This document shows, one piece after another, positions 1-7,570 of a DNA stretch of 39,923 bases (positions within the stretch are counted from its first letter, which is position 1; each line of letters begins with the position of its first letter). The stretch is from an uncultured Acidimicrobiales bacterium (GTDB lineage Bacteria > Actinomycetota > Acidimicrobiia > Acidimicrobiales > SZUA-35). A program made the translations under genes and the position numbers. The DNA is taken from NCBI GenBank assembly GCA_937925335.1, contig CALEWY010000036.1, positions 1-39,923 of the forward strand, written 5' to 3'. Under the pieces are notes generated by a model. The model did not search any database. It was not told the DNA's origin and saw only the letters and a program-made list of their open reading frames with translations.

Positions 1-476
1 TGTTGCATGAAGAGCTCGCCGAGCGACAGTTCGAGCTTCGACACGATCGACAGCGTTCGCTCGGCCGCATCGGTGACCGACACGGTTGAATCGATCGCAG
101 CCACCTCGAGCGGAAGATCAGGCCCGCCGATGCCGGCGAGATCGGTTGCGAGCACGAGCATGTTCGGCGGCTTGGGCAAGGGCGGCAGGGCCCAGTTGAA
201 CACGAGCGGCACGTTGAACCCGGCCGGAGGATTGTCGCCCTCCTGCAGGTCGATCATGGCGTCTTCAAACATCAAGATCGTGCGGGGATCGAGCTCGATT
301 GCCAGGTGAAGATCGAGCGGACCGCCACATGCCCGCTCGGGGTGCAGGTCAACTTCCCATGCTTGGCGCATGGAGTAGGTCTCGACGAAATGACGTTCGT
401 CGTGCAGGTGGAAGCCGTGGTCGGCTGCGTGATCCTTGAGGTCGGCAACGAAGCCTTGGATATCGACGATGGCCAT
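1..476 (-). CDS. Unrecognised protein, C-terminus beyond the left edge
   Basis: The minus strand is open from the window edge to an ATG at 476, giving about 158 residues that begin MAIVDIQGFV. I do not recognise the family. The visible part has no signal peptide or membrane segment. It has a Pro-rich stretch near the middle (LPPLPKPPNM) and ends in regularly spaced Leu/Glu residues that suggest helix. A second in-frame ATG at 494 would add six residues. I prefer 476 because a GGGG run lies just upstream. It is divergent from the IMPase-family gene, with the two starts only about 40 bases apart, so they probably share a promoter region. The truncation is a window effect, not a mutation. Confidence 0.6.
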   Translation of the reverse strand, partial: MAIVDIQGFVADLKDHAADHGFHLHDERHFVETYSMRQAWEVDLHPERACGGPLDLHLAIELDPRTILMFEDAMIDLQEGDNPPAGFNVPLVFNWALPPLPKPPNMLVLATDLAGIGGPDLPLEVAAIDSTVSVTDAAERTLSIVSKLELSLGELFMQ

Positions 477-514
477 CAGCCCCAAGGTTGCCATATTTCG
501 GGCAAGATGCGGCG

Positions 515-1333
515 GTGCCCGCTGCTGATCCCAAGACTGACCCCACTGCGATCCTGAGTTTGTTCGACCAGCTATCCGACGATCTCGGCGATGCGCTCGC
601 AGGCCTCGACGACTGGGGCCTGACCGGCACGATCCCCGGCCAGTATCACCACGACGTCGTTGCTGACCAGCTGATGATCGCTCCGTTGATCGACGCAGGA
701 TTCCGAGTGCTGACCGAAGAGTCGGGCATCGTCACCGCACCTGGCACGAACGGTGCCGAGGGCGCGGGCAGGTCTGGACCTGGAAGTATCACCGTCGTTG
801 TCGATCCGGTCGATGGGTCGACCAACGCTTCACATGGACTGCCCTGGTATGCGACGAGTCTGTGCGCGGTCGATGCTGAGGGTCCGCTCGCAGCACATGT
901 GGTCAACCTCGCAACCGGTCAGCGTTTTCAAGCGGTGCGAGGTGAGGGTGTGGAGGTCGATGCGGGCCTTGCCGACCGGTCCGAATTTGGTCCGTCCGGG
1001 TGCGACACATTGAGCGACGCAATCGTTTCGCTGTCTGGCCTTCCGCCTTCACACGGTGGTTGGCGTCAGTTCAGGGCCTACGGAGCGTGTGCGCTCGACA
1101 TGTGCGCGGTCGCCGGGGGATTGGTCGATGCGTTCGTCGACGTCGATGGAGCACACGGCGTGTGGGACTACCTCGGAGCGCAGCTCGTGTGCAGCGAAGC
1201 CGGCGTTGTCCTGGCCGACGCTCAGGGCCGCGATCTCGTCGTGCTTGATCCCGCTGAACGTCGAGCGCCGATCGCTGCGGCCACTCAGGAACTGCTCGAT
1301 GGGCTGCTGGCGATGTGGGCGGGCTGGCAGTAG
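515..1333 (+). CDS. Inositol monophosphatase-family phosphatase
   Basis: Member of the Mg2+-dependent IMPase/FIG superfamily, which removes a phosphate from inositol-1-phosphate or related sugar and nucleotide phosphates. From the GTG at 515 the protein is 272 residues, normal for the family. The metal-site motifs are present: EES at 68-70, DPVDGSTN starting at D97 with D100, and the C-terminal WDYLGAQ...SEAG block that supplies the last Asp. A TTG at 488 in the same frame would add nine residues and is the alternative start. Sequence alone cannot separate inositol-phosphate from histidinol-phosphate or PAP phosphatase activity. No operon partner is visible. Confidence 0.88.
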   Translation: MPAADPKTDPTAILSLFDQLSDDLGDALAGLDDWGLTGTIPGQYHHDVVADQLMIAPLIDAGFRVLTEESGIVTAPGTNGAEGAGRSGPGSITVVVDPVDGSTNASHGLPWYATSLCAVDAEGPLAAHVVNLATGQRFQAVRGEGVEVDAGLADRSEFGPSGCDTLSDAIVSLSGLPPSHGGWRQFRAYGACALDMCAVAGGLVDAFVDVDGAHGVWDYLGAQLVCSEAGVVLADAQGRDLVVLDPAERRAPIAAATQELLDGLLAMWAGWQ

Positions 1334-1374
1334 TTCGCCTCTCAGCGAGCGAAAGCCCAGGGCGAAAACTGAGG

Positions 1375-1836
1375 TCAGTTACTCGAGCAGTCGACGGCCA
1401 ACGCTGCTTCGACCGCTCCGGCTTCAGCATCGTGACGATCGATCATCATGAGGCTTGCCGTCACCGAGTTGCCGGTACGAGACCAGTCGATGTCGTCGAC
1501 GCTCGACAGCCACATCGCCGATTGAGCGGGCGTGTCGATCTCTGAGTCGATTCCAAACGCAAGCTCGACCGAGCCAGATGACGCGGTGACGAAGAACTCG
1601 CTCTCATCAACACCGCCCGGGCCGCTGACGACGAAGTCTTTGTCTGTGATGGTGCACGCAGTGGGAGCGAAATCGTACGAGGTTCCGTCGATGGTGAGCG
1701 TTCCCTCGGAGGGCGTGGCTCGAGCGGCACCGGTGAAGGTCGACGAGAAGCCGATCCCAATCAACATGAGCGCGACGAGTCCAACCAAGATCGGCCACCG
1801 GAGAGGTGAGCGTCGGAGTGCGGTGAGGGCAGCCAT
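1375..1836 (-). CDS. Small N-terminally anchored exported protein, unknown function
   Basis: A 153-residue protein from the ATG at 1836, with a basic start (ALRRSPLRW) followed by a hydrophobic segment at about residues 14-32. The rest is a polar Ser/Thr/Asp-rich domain that ends in a Cys close to the C-terminus. This fits a signal anchor or an uncleaved signal peptide with an extracytoplasmic domain. An upstream TTG at 1869 would add eleven residues; neither start has a good Shine-Dalgarno. It is convergent with the IMPase gene. I do not recognise the domain. The organisation resembles another anchored unknown at 6863-7420, but I see no sequence homology between them. Confidence 0.6.
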   Translation of the reverse strand: MAALTALRRSPLRWPILVGLVALMLIGIGFSSTFTGAARATPSEGTLTIDGTSYDFAPTACTITDKDFVVSGPGGVDESEFFVTASSGSVELAFGIDSEIDTPAQSAMWLSSVDDIDWSRTGNSVTASLMMIDRHDAEAGAVEAALAVDCSSN

Positions 1837-1974
1837 GAGACAGGAGAAGCGAGCCCAGGGCCCGCTCAATTCAGACTAGAAGGCCGCTTCGGAAGCGGGG
1901 TTTCCGTTGGGTGACGATGCGGTGACGAAACCGGACGAGCGTGGTCAAGAATTGTCGCTACAGTCTCTCGCTTA

Positions 1975-2048
1975 GGGCGTTTAGCTCAGTTGGCTAGAGC
2001 ATCGCGTTTACACCGCGCAGGTCGGGGGTTCGAGTCCCTCAACGCCCA
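1975..2048 (+). tRNA. tRNA-Val (anticodon TAC)
   Basis: Complete cloverleaf of 74 bases. The acceptor stem GGGCGTT pairs with AACGCCC and the D stem GCTC with GAGC. The anticodon loop TTTACAC places TAC at positions 34-36, and the T arm is GGGGG-TTCGAGT-CCCTC. The discriminator is A, and the 3' CCA is not encoded. The top pair of the anticodon stem is a mismatch. TACAGT at 1959-1964 could be a -10 box, but I see no convincing -35. This tRNA reads GTA and probably GTG valine codons. Confidence 0.95.
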
Positions 2049-2052
2049 CGTA

Positions 2053-2067
2053 TTCGCCTTCGGCGAA
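2053..2067 (+). terminator. Small hairpin just after tRNA-Val
   Basis: TTCGCC-TTC-GGCGAA is a perfect 6-bp stem that begins five bases after the tRNA discriminator. It could end or protect the tRNA transcript. There is no T-tract, so intrinsic termination is uncertain. Between here and the next gene start at 2291 I see no other gene or repeat. Confidence 0.35.
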
Positions 2068-2290
2068 ACCCGAGTTGTTCGCTGGTGCTCACAACGTCGA
2101 CAGCCCTGGCGGGCTTTCTCACTTCCCGCTTTTGCCTGGCGGCAAAACGCTCTGGCGTGACGTTGAACGGAGCCACGCGGGCCGAAGCGTTCAAGGGGCA
2201 GGTCACGTCACACTTCAGAACAACCGAAACTTGACCCCTGAAGCCAGCGGCACGTCGCTCCGGCTCTGATGCGCGCTGTAGTGTCCGGGC

Positions 2291-2905
2291 ATGACCAGCG
2301 ACGCTCAGCTTCGCAGCGCAATGGCTTTGACGATGGCTAGTTTCGCTGCTGTGGTGGCGGCGCTTGAGTCGCAGCATTGGGACCAGCCGACGCCCTGCAC
2401 GGGGTGGTCGGTCTTTGATGTCGTCGATCACGTCGTGGCCGGTGAACGATTCACGGTAATGACGTTGAACGGCGCGTCGGTGTCTGAAGCCTCCGTCGCC
2501 CAGCAGGGCATCGATCCGGAGGATCCCGACGTTGTGGGCCAAGTCAACGACGCTGCTGCGACGGTGCTGTCGGCGTTTGATCGACCTTTGGACCGAATGA
2601 TTGAACACCGCATCGGCACCGTCTTGGCTCGGCGAGTCTTGGGCTTTCGGATCATCGACCAGCTCGGCCACACGTGGGACATTGCGACCGCCATCGGCCG
2701 TCCGGTCGTCCTCGACCCTGTCGCCCTTGCAGTCGGTCTCGAGGTGGTTCATGCGGAACGGGCAACTCTTGAACGCTCCCCGAACTTCGTCACGCTGCCG
2801 CACGACCCATCAACGAAACCCGATGCGCAGACGGCGTTCCTGCATGCAATCGGAAGGGCGCCGTCGAGTCCGGGTCTTGGATCGACCGTCGTCAACCCGC
2901 ACTAG
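2291..2905 (+). CDS. TIGR03086 family protein (DinB/mycothiol maleylpyruvate isomerase-like)
   Basis: A 204-residue protein of the actinobacterial DinB-like superfamily, a four-helix metal-binding fold that includes mycothiol-dependent transferases and isomerases. Family marks are PTPCTGWSVFDVVDHVVAGE near residues 35-54, with the usual Trp and His, and QLGHTWDIATAIG near residue 125, the second conserved His block. The enzymatic role of TIGR03086 members is mostly unknown, so a mycothiol-linked function is inference. It ends 19 bases before the convergent acyl-CoA dehydrogenase gene. A 254-codon frame on the opposite strand is a shadow. Confidence 0.85.
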   Translation: MTSDAQLRSAMALTMASFAAVVAALESQHWDQPTPCTGWSVFDVVDHVVAGERFTVMTLNGASVSEASVAQQGIDPEDPDVVGQVNDAAATVLSAFDRPLDRMIEHRIGTVLARRVLGFRIIDQLGHTWDIATAIGRPVVLDPVALAVGLEVVHAERATLERSPNFVTLPHDPSTKPDAQTAFLHAIGRAPSSPGLGSTVVNPH

Positions 2906-2924
2906 TTCGAGGCCGACCGCCGTC

Positions 2925-3968
2925 TCAGAGGTTTGAGCCGCCGGTGATGAGCGGATACAGGCCGTCTGCCCCGGCCTCGATCGCTGCATCGCCGACCCAG
3001 TTCGACCATTCACGAACGCCGCCATACTCCGAGCGCCAGGCCCACAGGCGACGGCTCGAGTGGTGAAGCTCGTACTCCTGGGTCATACCCATCGCACCAT
3101 GCGCTTGATGGCACGCCTTCGTCGCCCGGGTGGCGGCTTGGTTGACAACAAGTTTCGACGAGGCGATCTCGAAGCGAGCATCACCCCGGTTGGCTTGACG
3201 GCCAGCGGACTCGGCCGCCATTCGCGCCAGCGCTGCATCCTGGCTGGCCCAAACGAGATGCTGTTGCACCGCTTGGAACTTGGCGACCGGCCGCCCGAAC
3301 TGCTCCCGCTCGTTCGTGTACGAAACGGTCAGTTGGCTCATCTTCTCGATCGCTCCCGCCATGAGTGCAACTCGACTGAGCGCGCCGCGGAACCGCAACG
3401 ACTCTTCGTCAACGCCGGCGGGCGCAGCGGCACGATCTGACGAAGCGTTCGTGAACGTGAGGGTGTCTCGCGGCTCCCCGGCGAGCGACGTCGCGTGCTC
3501 GACGTGAGCGCCGGCCACGGGTATCGATGCGACGAGGCCATCACGCACGATGGCCAGCCGTTCAGCGTGTCGGCCCCAGGGCACGTTGTGCACCGACCCG
3601 CTCGCGTTGCCGTCTCCGTCGATCATCAACGTGTCGGCCCGACTGCCAGGGGCGACGGTCACGATTCCTTCCGGCAGCTCAAGTCCAGCGCTCGCCAACA
3701 GCCAGCCTCCGAGGATTCCCGTCTCAGCAGCCGGGATCGGGGCGGCGTAGTAGCCAACAAGTCGAAGCACTTCGAGCGCGTCGAGCAGCGTGCCACCGGA
3801 ACCGCCTGCTTCTTCGGGCAGAGAGATCCATGGGAAGCCGGTCTCGGCGAACGCACTCCAGATACCTGGAGCGCCTCCTTCAGCCTCGGCCAGTTGAATC
3901 GCGCTGTGGGTGCACTGCTCGGCGAAGAGCCGAGACGCGGTTTCGGTGATGAGGGAGTCGACGGTCAT
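2925..3968 (-). CDS. Acyl-CoA dehydrogenase, short subunit of a coupled pair
   Basis: A 347-residue flavoprotein-fold protein starting MTVDSLITETASRLFAEQ. The ATG at 3968 overlaps the TGA of the upstream dehydrogenase (ATGA), which fixes the start and implies translational coupling. The C-terminal half carries the acyl-CoA dehydrogenase helical region (REQFGRPVAKFQAVQQHL, then HQAHGAMGMTQEYELHH). The N-terminal half is divergent and less conserved at the FAD and substrate sites. This matches the alpha2beta2 dehydrogenases of actinobacterial steroid and lipid side-chain degradation (FadE26/27 and FadE28/29 style), where one subunit is degenerate. A heteromer with the next gene is inference from the overlap and the sequence type. 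Confidence 0.85.
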   Translation of the reverse strand: MTVDSLITETASRLFAEQCTHSAIQLAEAEGGAPGIWSAFAETGFPWISLPEEAGGSGGTLLDALEVLRLVGYYAAPIPAAETGILGGWLLASAGLELPEGIVTVAPGSRADTLMIDGDGNASGSVHNVPWGRHAERLAIVRDGLVASIPVAGAHVEHATSLAGEPRDTLTFTNASSDRAAAPAGVDEESLRFRGALSRVALMAGAIEKMSQLTVSYTNEREQFGRPVAKFQAVQQHLVWASQDAALARMAAESAGRQANRGDARFEIASSKLVVNQAATRATKACHQAHGAMGMTQEYELHHSSRRLWAWRSEYGGVREWSNWVGDAAIEAGADGLYPLITGGSNL

Positions 3969-5122
3969 GCTGGCAACCCCTGCAGTCCCTTGGCCGCGAC
4001 GGAGCGCAGAATCTCGATCGTGCCTCCCCGAATCGTGTTGCCCGGCCCGGTGAGCACACACTGCGCCAGTAGTCGCTGAAACAGCGATTCCGATTCGGAG
4101 ACCAGCTCATGGTCGACCAACTCGACCAGCTTCTCGATCACTTCGAGCTCAAACCGGGTGCCCATCTCTTTGACAAGCGACGACTCGACCGATGGTGCGT
4201 CGCCATCATCGATCAGACGTGCGACCGACAACGACAGATTGCGCAGCGCCCACCATCGAGCGGTGAGTTCACCGAAGAGTTCAACGACCGGTCGTTCGAG
4301 ATCCCCGCCTTGGGTCTCCCGCAGCAGCTGTTCGACGGTTGAGAATGGCGACAACCATCGATCGGGACCGCCTCGCTCGTAGGCCATTTCGGTCGTGTTC
4401 TGATTCCAGCCCATGCCAGCTTGGCCGACGACGTTCTCGTCCGGCACGAACACATCGTGGAACGACACTTCGTTGAAGTGGTGCTCGCCGTTGAGGAACG
4501 GGATGGGGCTCAGCTCGAGGCCCTCGGTGTTCTTCAGGTCGATCAGTACCTGGCTGAGGCCTTCTCGTTTGTTGCCGCCAGGTTCCACCGGAGTCGTGCG
4601 GACGAGACAGATGAACCAGTCGTTCGTGTGGGCGCTGCTCGTCCAGATCTTGGTGCCGTTGAGGATCCAGCCGCCGTCGTCGCGATCTGCCTTGGTCGAG
4701 ACCGACGCAAGGTCGGAGCCGCTGTCGGGTTCGCTCATGCCGATGGAAAACCCGATTTCCCCGCGGCAGATCGATGGAAGAAAACGCTCGCGTTGCTCGT
4801 CGTTTCCAAACTTGTTGATGACGCTCCCGGTTTGGCGATCGGCGACCCAGTGATAACCAACGGGCGCTCCCCAACGAAGCATCTCTTCGACCACGATGAA
4901 ACGGTCGACGGCCTTCTTGTCGCTGCCTCCCCACTCCTTGGGGAGTGCCATGCCGACCCAGCCTCGGTCCGCCATCTTCTTGGAGAACGCCCGGTCGCTG
5001 CGGGCGGACATGCCGAGCCCCGGCTCGTGACTTCCCGGCGGTAGCTCTGCAGCCAAGAACTCGCGCACTTCCAACTGGAGTGCTCGCTCGTCAATCGTGA
5101 GCTCAGTCGGTGTGAATCGCAT
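3965..5122 (-). CDS. Acyl-CoA dehydrogenase, long subunit of a coupled pair
   Basis: A 385-residue FAD-dependent acyl-CoA dehydrogenase, expected to oxidise an acyl-CoA to the enoyl-CoA with electrons passed to ETF. It has the N-terminal helical domain, the FAD-binding beta domain (GFSIGMSEPDSGSDLASVSTKA, then GWILNGTKIWTSSAHTNDW) and the C-terminal helical domain ending GNTIRGGTIEILRSVAAKGL. The signature YERGG is present. The start is the ATG at 5122. It overlaps the shorter dehydrogenase gene by four bases. The substrate cannot be told from sequence; the pairing suggests a bulky side chain rather than a simple fatty acid, by analogy with heteromeric FadE proteins. It is divergent from the cupin gene at 5213. 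Confidence 0.9.
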   Translation of the reverse strand: MRFTPTELTIDERALQLEVREFLAAELPPGSHEPGLGMSARSDRAFSKKMADRGWVGMALPKEWGGSDKKAVDRFIVVEEMLRWGAPVGYHWVADRQTGSVINKFGNDEQRERFLPSICRGEIGFSIGMSEPDSGSDLASVSTKADRDDGGWILNGTKIWTSSAHTNDWFICLVRTTPVEPGGNKREGLSQVLIDLKNTEGLELSPIPFLNGEHHFNEVSFHDVFVPDENVVGQAGMGWNQNTTEMAYERGGPDRWLSPFSTVEQLLRETQGGDLERPVVELFGELTARWWALRNLSLSVARLIDDGDAPSVESSLVKEMGTRFELEVIEKLVELVDHELVSESESLFQRLLAQCVLTGPGNTIRGGTIEILRSVAAKGLQGLPA

Positions 5123-5212
5123 CGAGGTGAACCTAGCGAACCCAACCTTCGCGGCTCAATCTGGCCGAAGCGCTTTCGATCGTTGTGAGCCGGTTGACTA
5201 CGGTTCGAAGCC

Positions 5213-5680
5213 ATGACGGATATGGCGATTGACACCGCAGCCCGACCAGCACGGCGCATCGACGACAGTTCAATCACGTGGCGCGAGTTCCCTGGCTATG
5301 AAGGCCTCTACTTTTGGGTGCTCGGGGTGAACGAAACTCGTCAGAAGGTTGACCTGTACTTCCGGCTCGCCCCGGGAGCTCGGTGTCCATCACACCGACA
5401 CGTGGGCCCCACCGACACGCTGGTGGTGGAGGGCGAACACCGAACCTGGGAACTCGCCGACGGTGAGTGGCGCCTCGACCAGGTCCGCCCTGCTGGCTTC
5501 TTCGGATCGAACGAGGGAGATCATCTGCACTCAGAGGAAGGAGGGGCCGAGGGGGCGATCGTTCTCCTTTCGATGGAAGCGGTCGACGGTGTCATCTGGG
5601 AAACGTTCGACGACGACGGTGAGCTGGTGGAGACATCGATGTTGGACGATTTCAAACGAGCACTTGCCCGCCAGGAGTGA
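5213..5680 (+). CDS. Cupin-domain protein
   Basis: A 155-residue single-domain protein of the ChrR/dioxygenase-like cupin type. The first cupin motif is visible as APGARCPSHRHVGPTDTLVVEGEH, with two metal-candidate His residues and a Glu. A second region, EGDHLHSEEGGAEGAIVLLS, supplies another His. It could be a small metal-dependent dioxygenase or a sensing and binding cupin; the sequence does not decide. The start ATG is at 5213. The hydrolase at 5758 follows after 77 bases on the same strand, so an operon is likely, and the acyl-CoA dehydrogenases lie on the divergent side. Confidence 0.78.
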   Translation: MTDMAIDTAARPARRIDDSSITWREFPGYEGLYFWVLGVNETRQKVDLYFRLAPGARCPSHRHVGPTDTLVVEGEHRTWELADGEWRLDQVRPAGFFGSNEGDHLHSEEGGAEGAIVLLSMEAVDGVIWETFDDDGELVETSMLDDFKRALARQE

Positions 5681-5757
5681 CCAACTCACAGCTTTCGATA
5701 ATCACGGATCGATGCATGAGGCTGGCGTGACAAACGATCGAGGAAGGGGAATGAACG

Positions 5758-6726
5758 ATGAACGAGGCAGCCACTGGCGATGTCGACGAGGTTGAAGAAG
5801 ACGTCACCCTCTTCAAGAGCGCGTCGAACAACTCGTACTACCCCGTCTACTTTAATGCGCTCCCAGAACCGGGCGTCGACGACCTCACCGTGGAGAAAAT
5901 GACGGTCGACCTTCGGCCCGAACGCGATGTTTCGCTGTATCTCGAGATCTACAACCCGCAAGCGAGTATCCCCCTCATCGTGACACCGGGCGGGATGGGC
6001 GAGATCGACGGCTTTGGCGGATTCGCCAGGAACGTGGCGGCGGCTGCCCCCGATCTCAAGGTGATCATTTGGGATCGCCGAAACATGGGTCGATCCGGGA
6101 TCAACTTCGGCTCCGATCCGCTCTCGATGGAGGAAGCCGAGGATCTTCACGTGCTCCTCAACAGGCTCGACATCGGACCAGCTGCGTTCTACGGGATGTC
6201 CTCGGGCGCTCGATCCAACATGGTTCTTGCCGAGCGTTACCCGGAGCACATGGCCTGCTTTGTGATCGCTCCGATGACGGGCGGACCACTCGCGGCACAG
6301 CAACTCTCCAAGGAGTACTACCTGAAGTACCTGGCGGACGAGAGCCTCACCTCGATGGAGCAGGTTGCGAAGACTCCGCTCTGGGCTGCATATATCGAAC
6401 GCAATGGAGCTGGCGGCCAAGAGGAACTGATGCGCCATGACGCGGCCGACTTCCTTGCAGCGATGAAACGAACGGGTGAACATCTGCGGTCGTACGGCCA
6501 AAAGGTCACGCTCGGTTCGACCGACGAGCAGCTCGCTGCACTCACGGTGCCAGCGACGTTGATCCTGCATCACGGTCAAGAGATCGACTACCTGCACCCC
6601 ATCGCACATTCGAGGGCAGCGACCACGCTGCTGCAGAACTCAACCCTCGAATTTGCTCCGACACTCGAGCCGATTCTCGAGTTGATGCTTCCCTTCGTTC
6701 GAGAGCACACGCCCGCCGAGACCTGA
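5758..6726 (+). CDS. Alpha/beta hydrolase
   Basis: A 322-residue alpha/beta-hydrolase-fold protein. The nucleophile elbow is GMSSG with Ser148 preceded by a strand, and the oxyanion region is TPGGMGEIDGFGGF, followed by the typical IIWDRRNMGRSG turn. A late HHGQEIDYLHP segment probably holds the acid and His region. The first ~45 residues are acidic and outside the fold. A purine-rich GAGGAAGGGG lies upstream of the ATG. It is probably co-transcribed with the cupin gene. The family covers esterases, C-C hydrolases and lactonases, and I cannot name a substrate. Confidence 0.83.
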   Translation: MNEAATGDVDEVEEDVTLFKSASNNSYYPVYFNALPEPGVDDLTVEKMTVDLRPERDVSLYLEIYNPQASIPLIVTPGGMGEIDGFGGFARNVAAAAPDLKVIIWDRRNMGRSGINFGSDPLSMEEAEDLHVLLNRLDIGPAAFYGMSSGARSNMVLAERYPEHMACFVIAPMTGGPLAAQQLSKEYYLKYLADESLTSMEQVAKTPLWAAYIERNGAGGQEELMRHDAADFLAAMKRTGEHLRSYGQKVTLGSTDEQLAALTVPATLILHHGQEIDYLHPIAHSRAATTLLQNSTLEFAPTLEPILELMLPFVREHTPAET

Positions 6727-6742
6727 GCCGACGACCGGCAAA

Positions 6743-6774
6743 GCGCCGCATCCACCTTTCGGTCGATGCGGCGC
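6743..6774. terminator. Perfect 10-bp hairpin between convergent genes
   Basis: GCGCCGCATC and GATGCGGCGC are exact inverted repeats around a 12-base loop. They lie 16 bases after the hydrolase stop and before the convergent gene ending at 6863. The position fits a bidirectional terminator. No clear T-tract follows on either strand, so it may be factor-assisted. Confidence 0.6.
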
Positions 6775-6784
6775 GTGCCGCCGC

Positions 6785-6865
6785 GCACTGGTTGATGGCA
6801 CTGGTTGATGGCACTGGTTGATGAGCACTGGTTGATCAGCACCGTTTGACGAGCACTGTTGATCA
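6785..6865. repeat. Six 13/14-bp tandem units at a gene's 3' end
   Basis: Units related to GCACTGGTTGATGA run 6785-6797, 6798-6810, 6811-6824, 6825-6838, 6839-6852 and 6853-6865. The first four are nearly identical and the last two have drifted. The final unit contains the TGA stop (6863-6865) of the minus-strand gene, so the array looks like repeated duplication of that gene's stop-codon segment, extending away from it. It makes no sense as coding sequence. Replication slippage is the simplest cause. Confidence 0.8.
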
Positions 6866-7420
6866 GCTGCATGCCTCGAGAGGCTGTGCACCAGCGAGTG
6901 CCGAATACGGTTCGCCGCTTTCGAGCTGAGCCTCGAGCACGCTGTCTTCGATCAATGTGTCGAAGTAGGCGGTGTCTCGGGTGCCGTCTGGCTGCACATC
7001 GAGTGCAAAGGTGCCTTCGGGGCTCGACTCGGTCGAACCCCAACCCGTGCCACCAGCGATCTGCTCCGCCAAAACCGCTTCGTCGAAGCAAGCGACGCCG
7101 TCGACGAGGTGGAACACGTCGATCTCGACCGGCTGCCAATCGGAACCGAATTCCTCCACCGCAGCGGCAACGGCGCCGCCGTACTCCGCCTCAGCGACCT
7201 CGTCGCCGTTGGAGTCGCTCACCGTGATGACGACGACGCCGTTGGTTTCCTCGCGATCGACGAAGAAGCGACTGCCGTCATCCTCTTCGACGATGACGGT
7301 GTCGATGTTGTGTGATCCGAAGCCCGATCCGAGCGATGCTCCAGCGGTATAGGCGAAGCCGAGGACGATTGGTGCCGCAAACGCCACTGCACCAAGGCTG
7401 AGCTTCCATGATTTCCGCAT
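6863..7420 (-). CDS. Exported protein of unknown function
   Basis: A 185-residue protein. The ATG at 7420 has a strong GGAG eight bases upstream, which decides the start. Residues 1-28 (MRKSWKLSLG then a hydrophobic stretch to AYTAGASLG) form a signal peptide or anchor. The mature part is acidic with two Cys residues, one mid-chain (GVACFDEAV) and one at the very C-terminus (LEACS), that could form a disulfide outside the cell. I do not recognise a family. It is divergent from a two-component system at 7571, with a perfect hairpin in its leader (7441-7460), so co-regulation with or by that system is possible but inferred. Confidence 0.7.
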   Translation of the reverse strand: MRKSWKLSLGAVAFAAPIVLGFAYTAGASLGSGFGSHNIDTVIVEEDDGSRFFVDREETNGVVVITVSDSNGDEVAEAEYGGAVAAAVEEFGSDWQPVEIDVFHLVDGVACFDEAVLAEQIAGGTGWGSTESSPEGTFALDVQPDGTRDTAYFDTLIEDSVLEAQLESGEPYSALAGAQPLEACS

Positions 7421-7440
7421 GTGATTCTCCTTTGGTTGGG

Positions 7441-7460
7441 CACCCACCGAGCGGTGGGTG
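7441..7460. promoter_or_regulatory. Perfect 20-bp palindrome in a divergent promoter region
   Basis: CACCCACCG-AG-CGGTGGGTG has exact 9-bp arms. It sits 21 bases upstream of the minus-strand start at 7420, next to its ribosome-binding site, and 110 bases upstream of the response-regulator start. It could be an operator for both divergent genes or an RNA hairpin in the leader of the exported protein. Nothing in the sequence names the binding protein. Confidence 0.5.
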
Positions 7461-7570
7461 CTGGCTTTGCAGCGTGGGGGAGGCCGCCTAGATCAAACAT
7501 GAACCGACCTGTATGGAGACTAAACGCCTCCTTCAAGGCGCTCTTCTGGAGACGAGGTTCGTGCCGTACT

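Noticed and set aside
2039..2803. 254-codon frame on the minus strand opposite the TIGR03086 gene
   Set aside because: The plus-strand protein has clear family motifs; the minus-strand frame is Arg/His-rich with no domain and runs into the tRNA.
5193..5198. TTGACT as a -35 box for the cupin gene
   Set aside because: A -10 at the normal distance would fall at or after the ATG at 5213, so it cannot drive this start.
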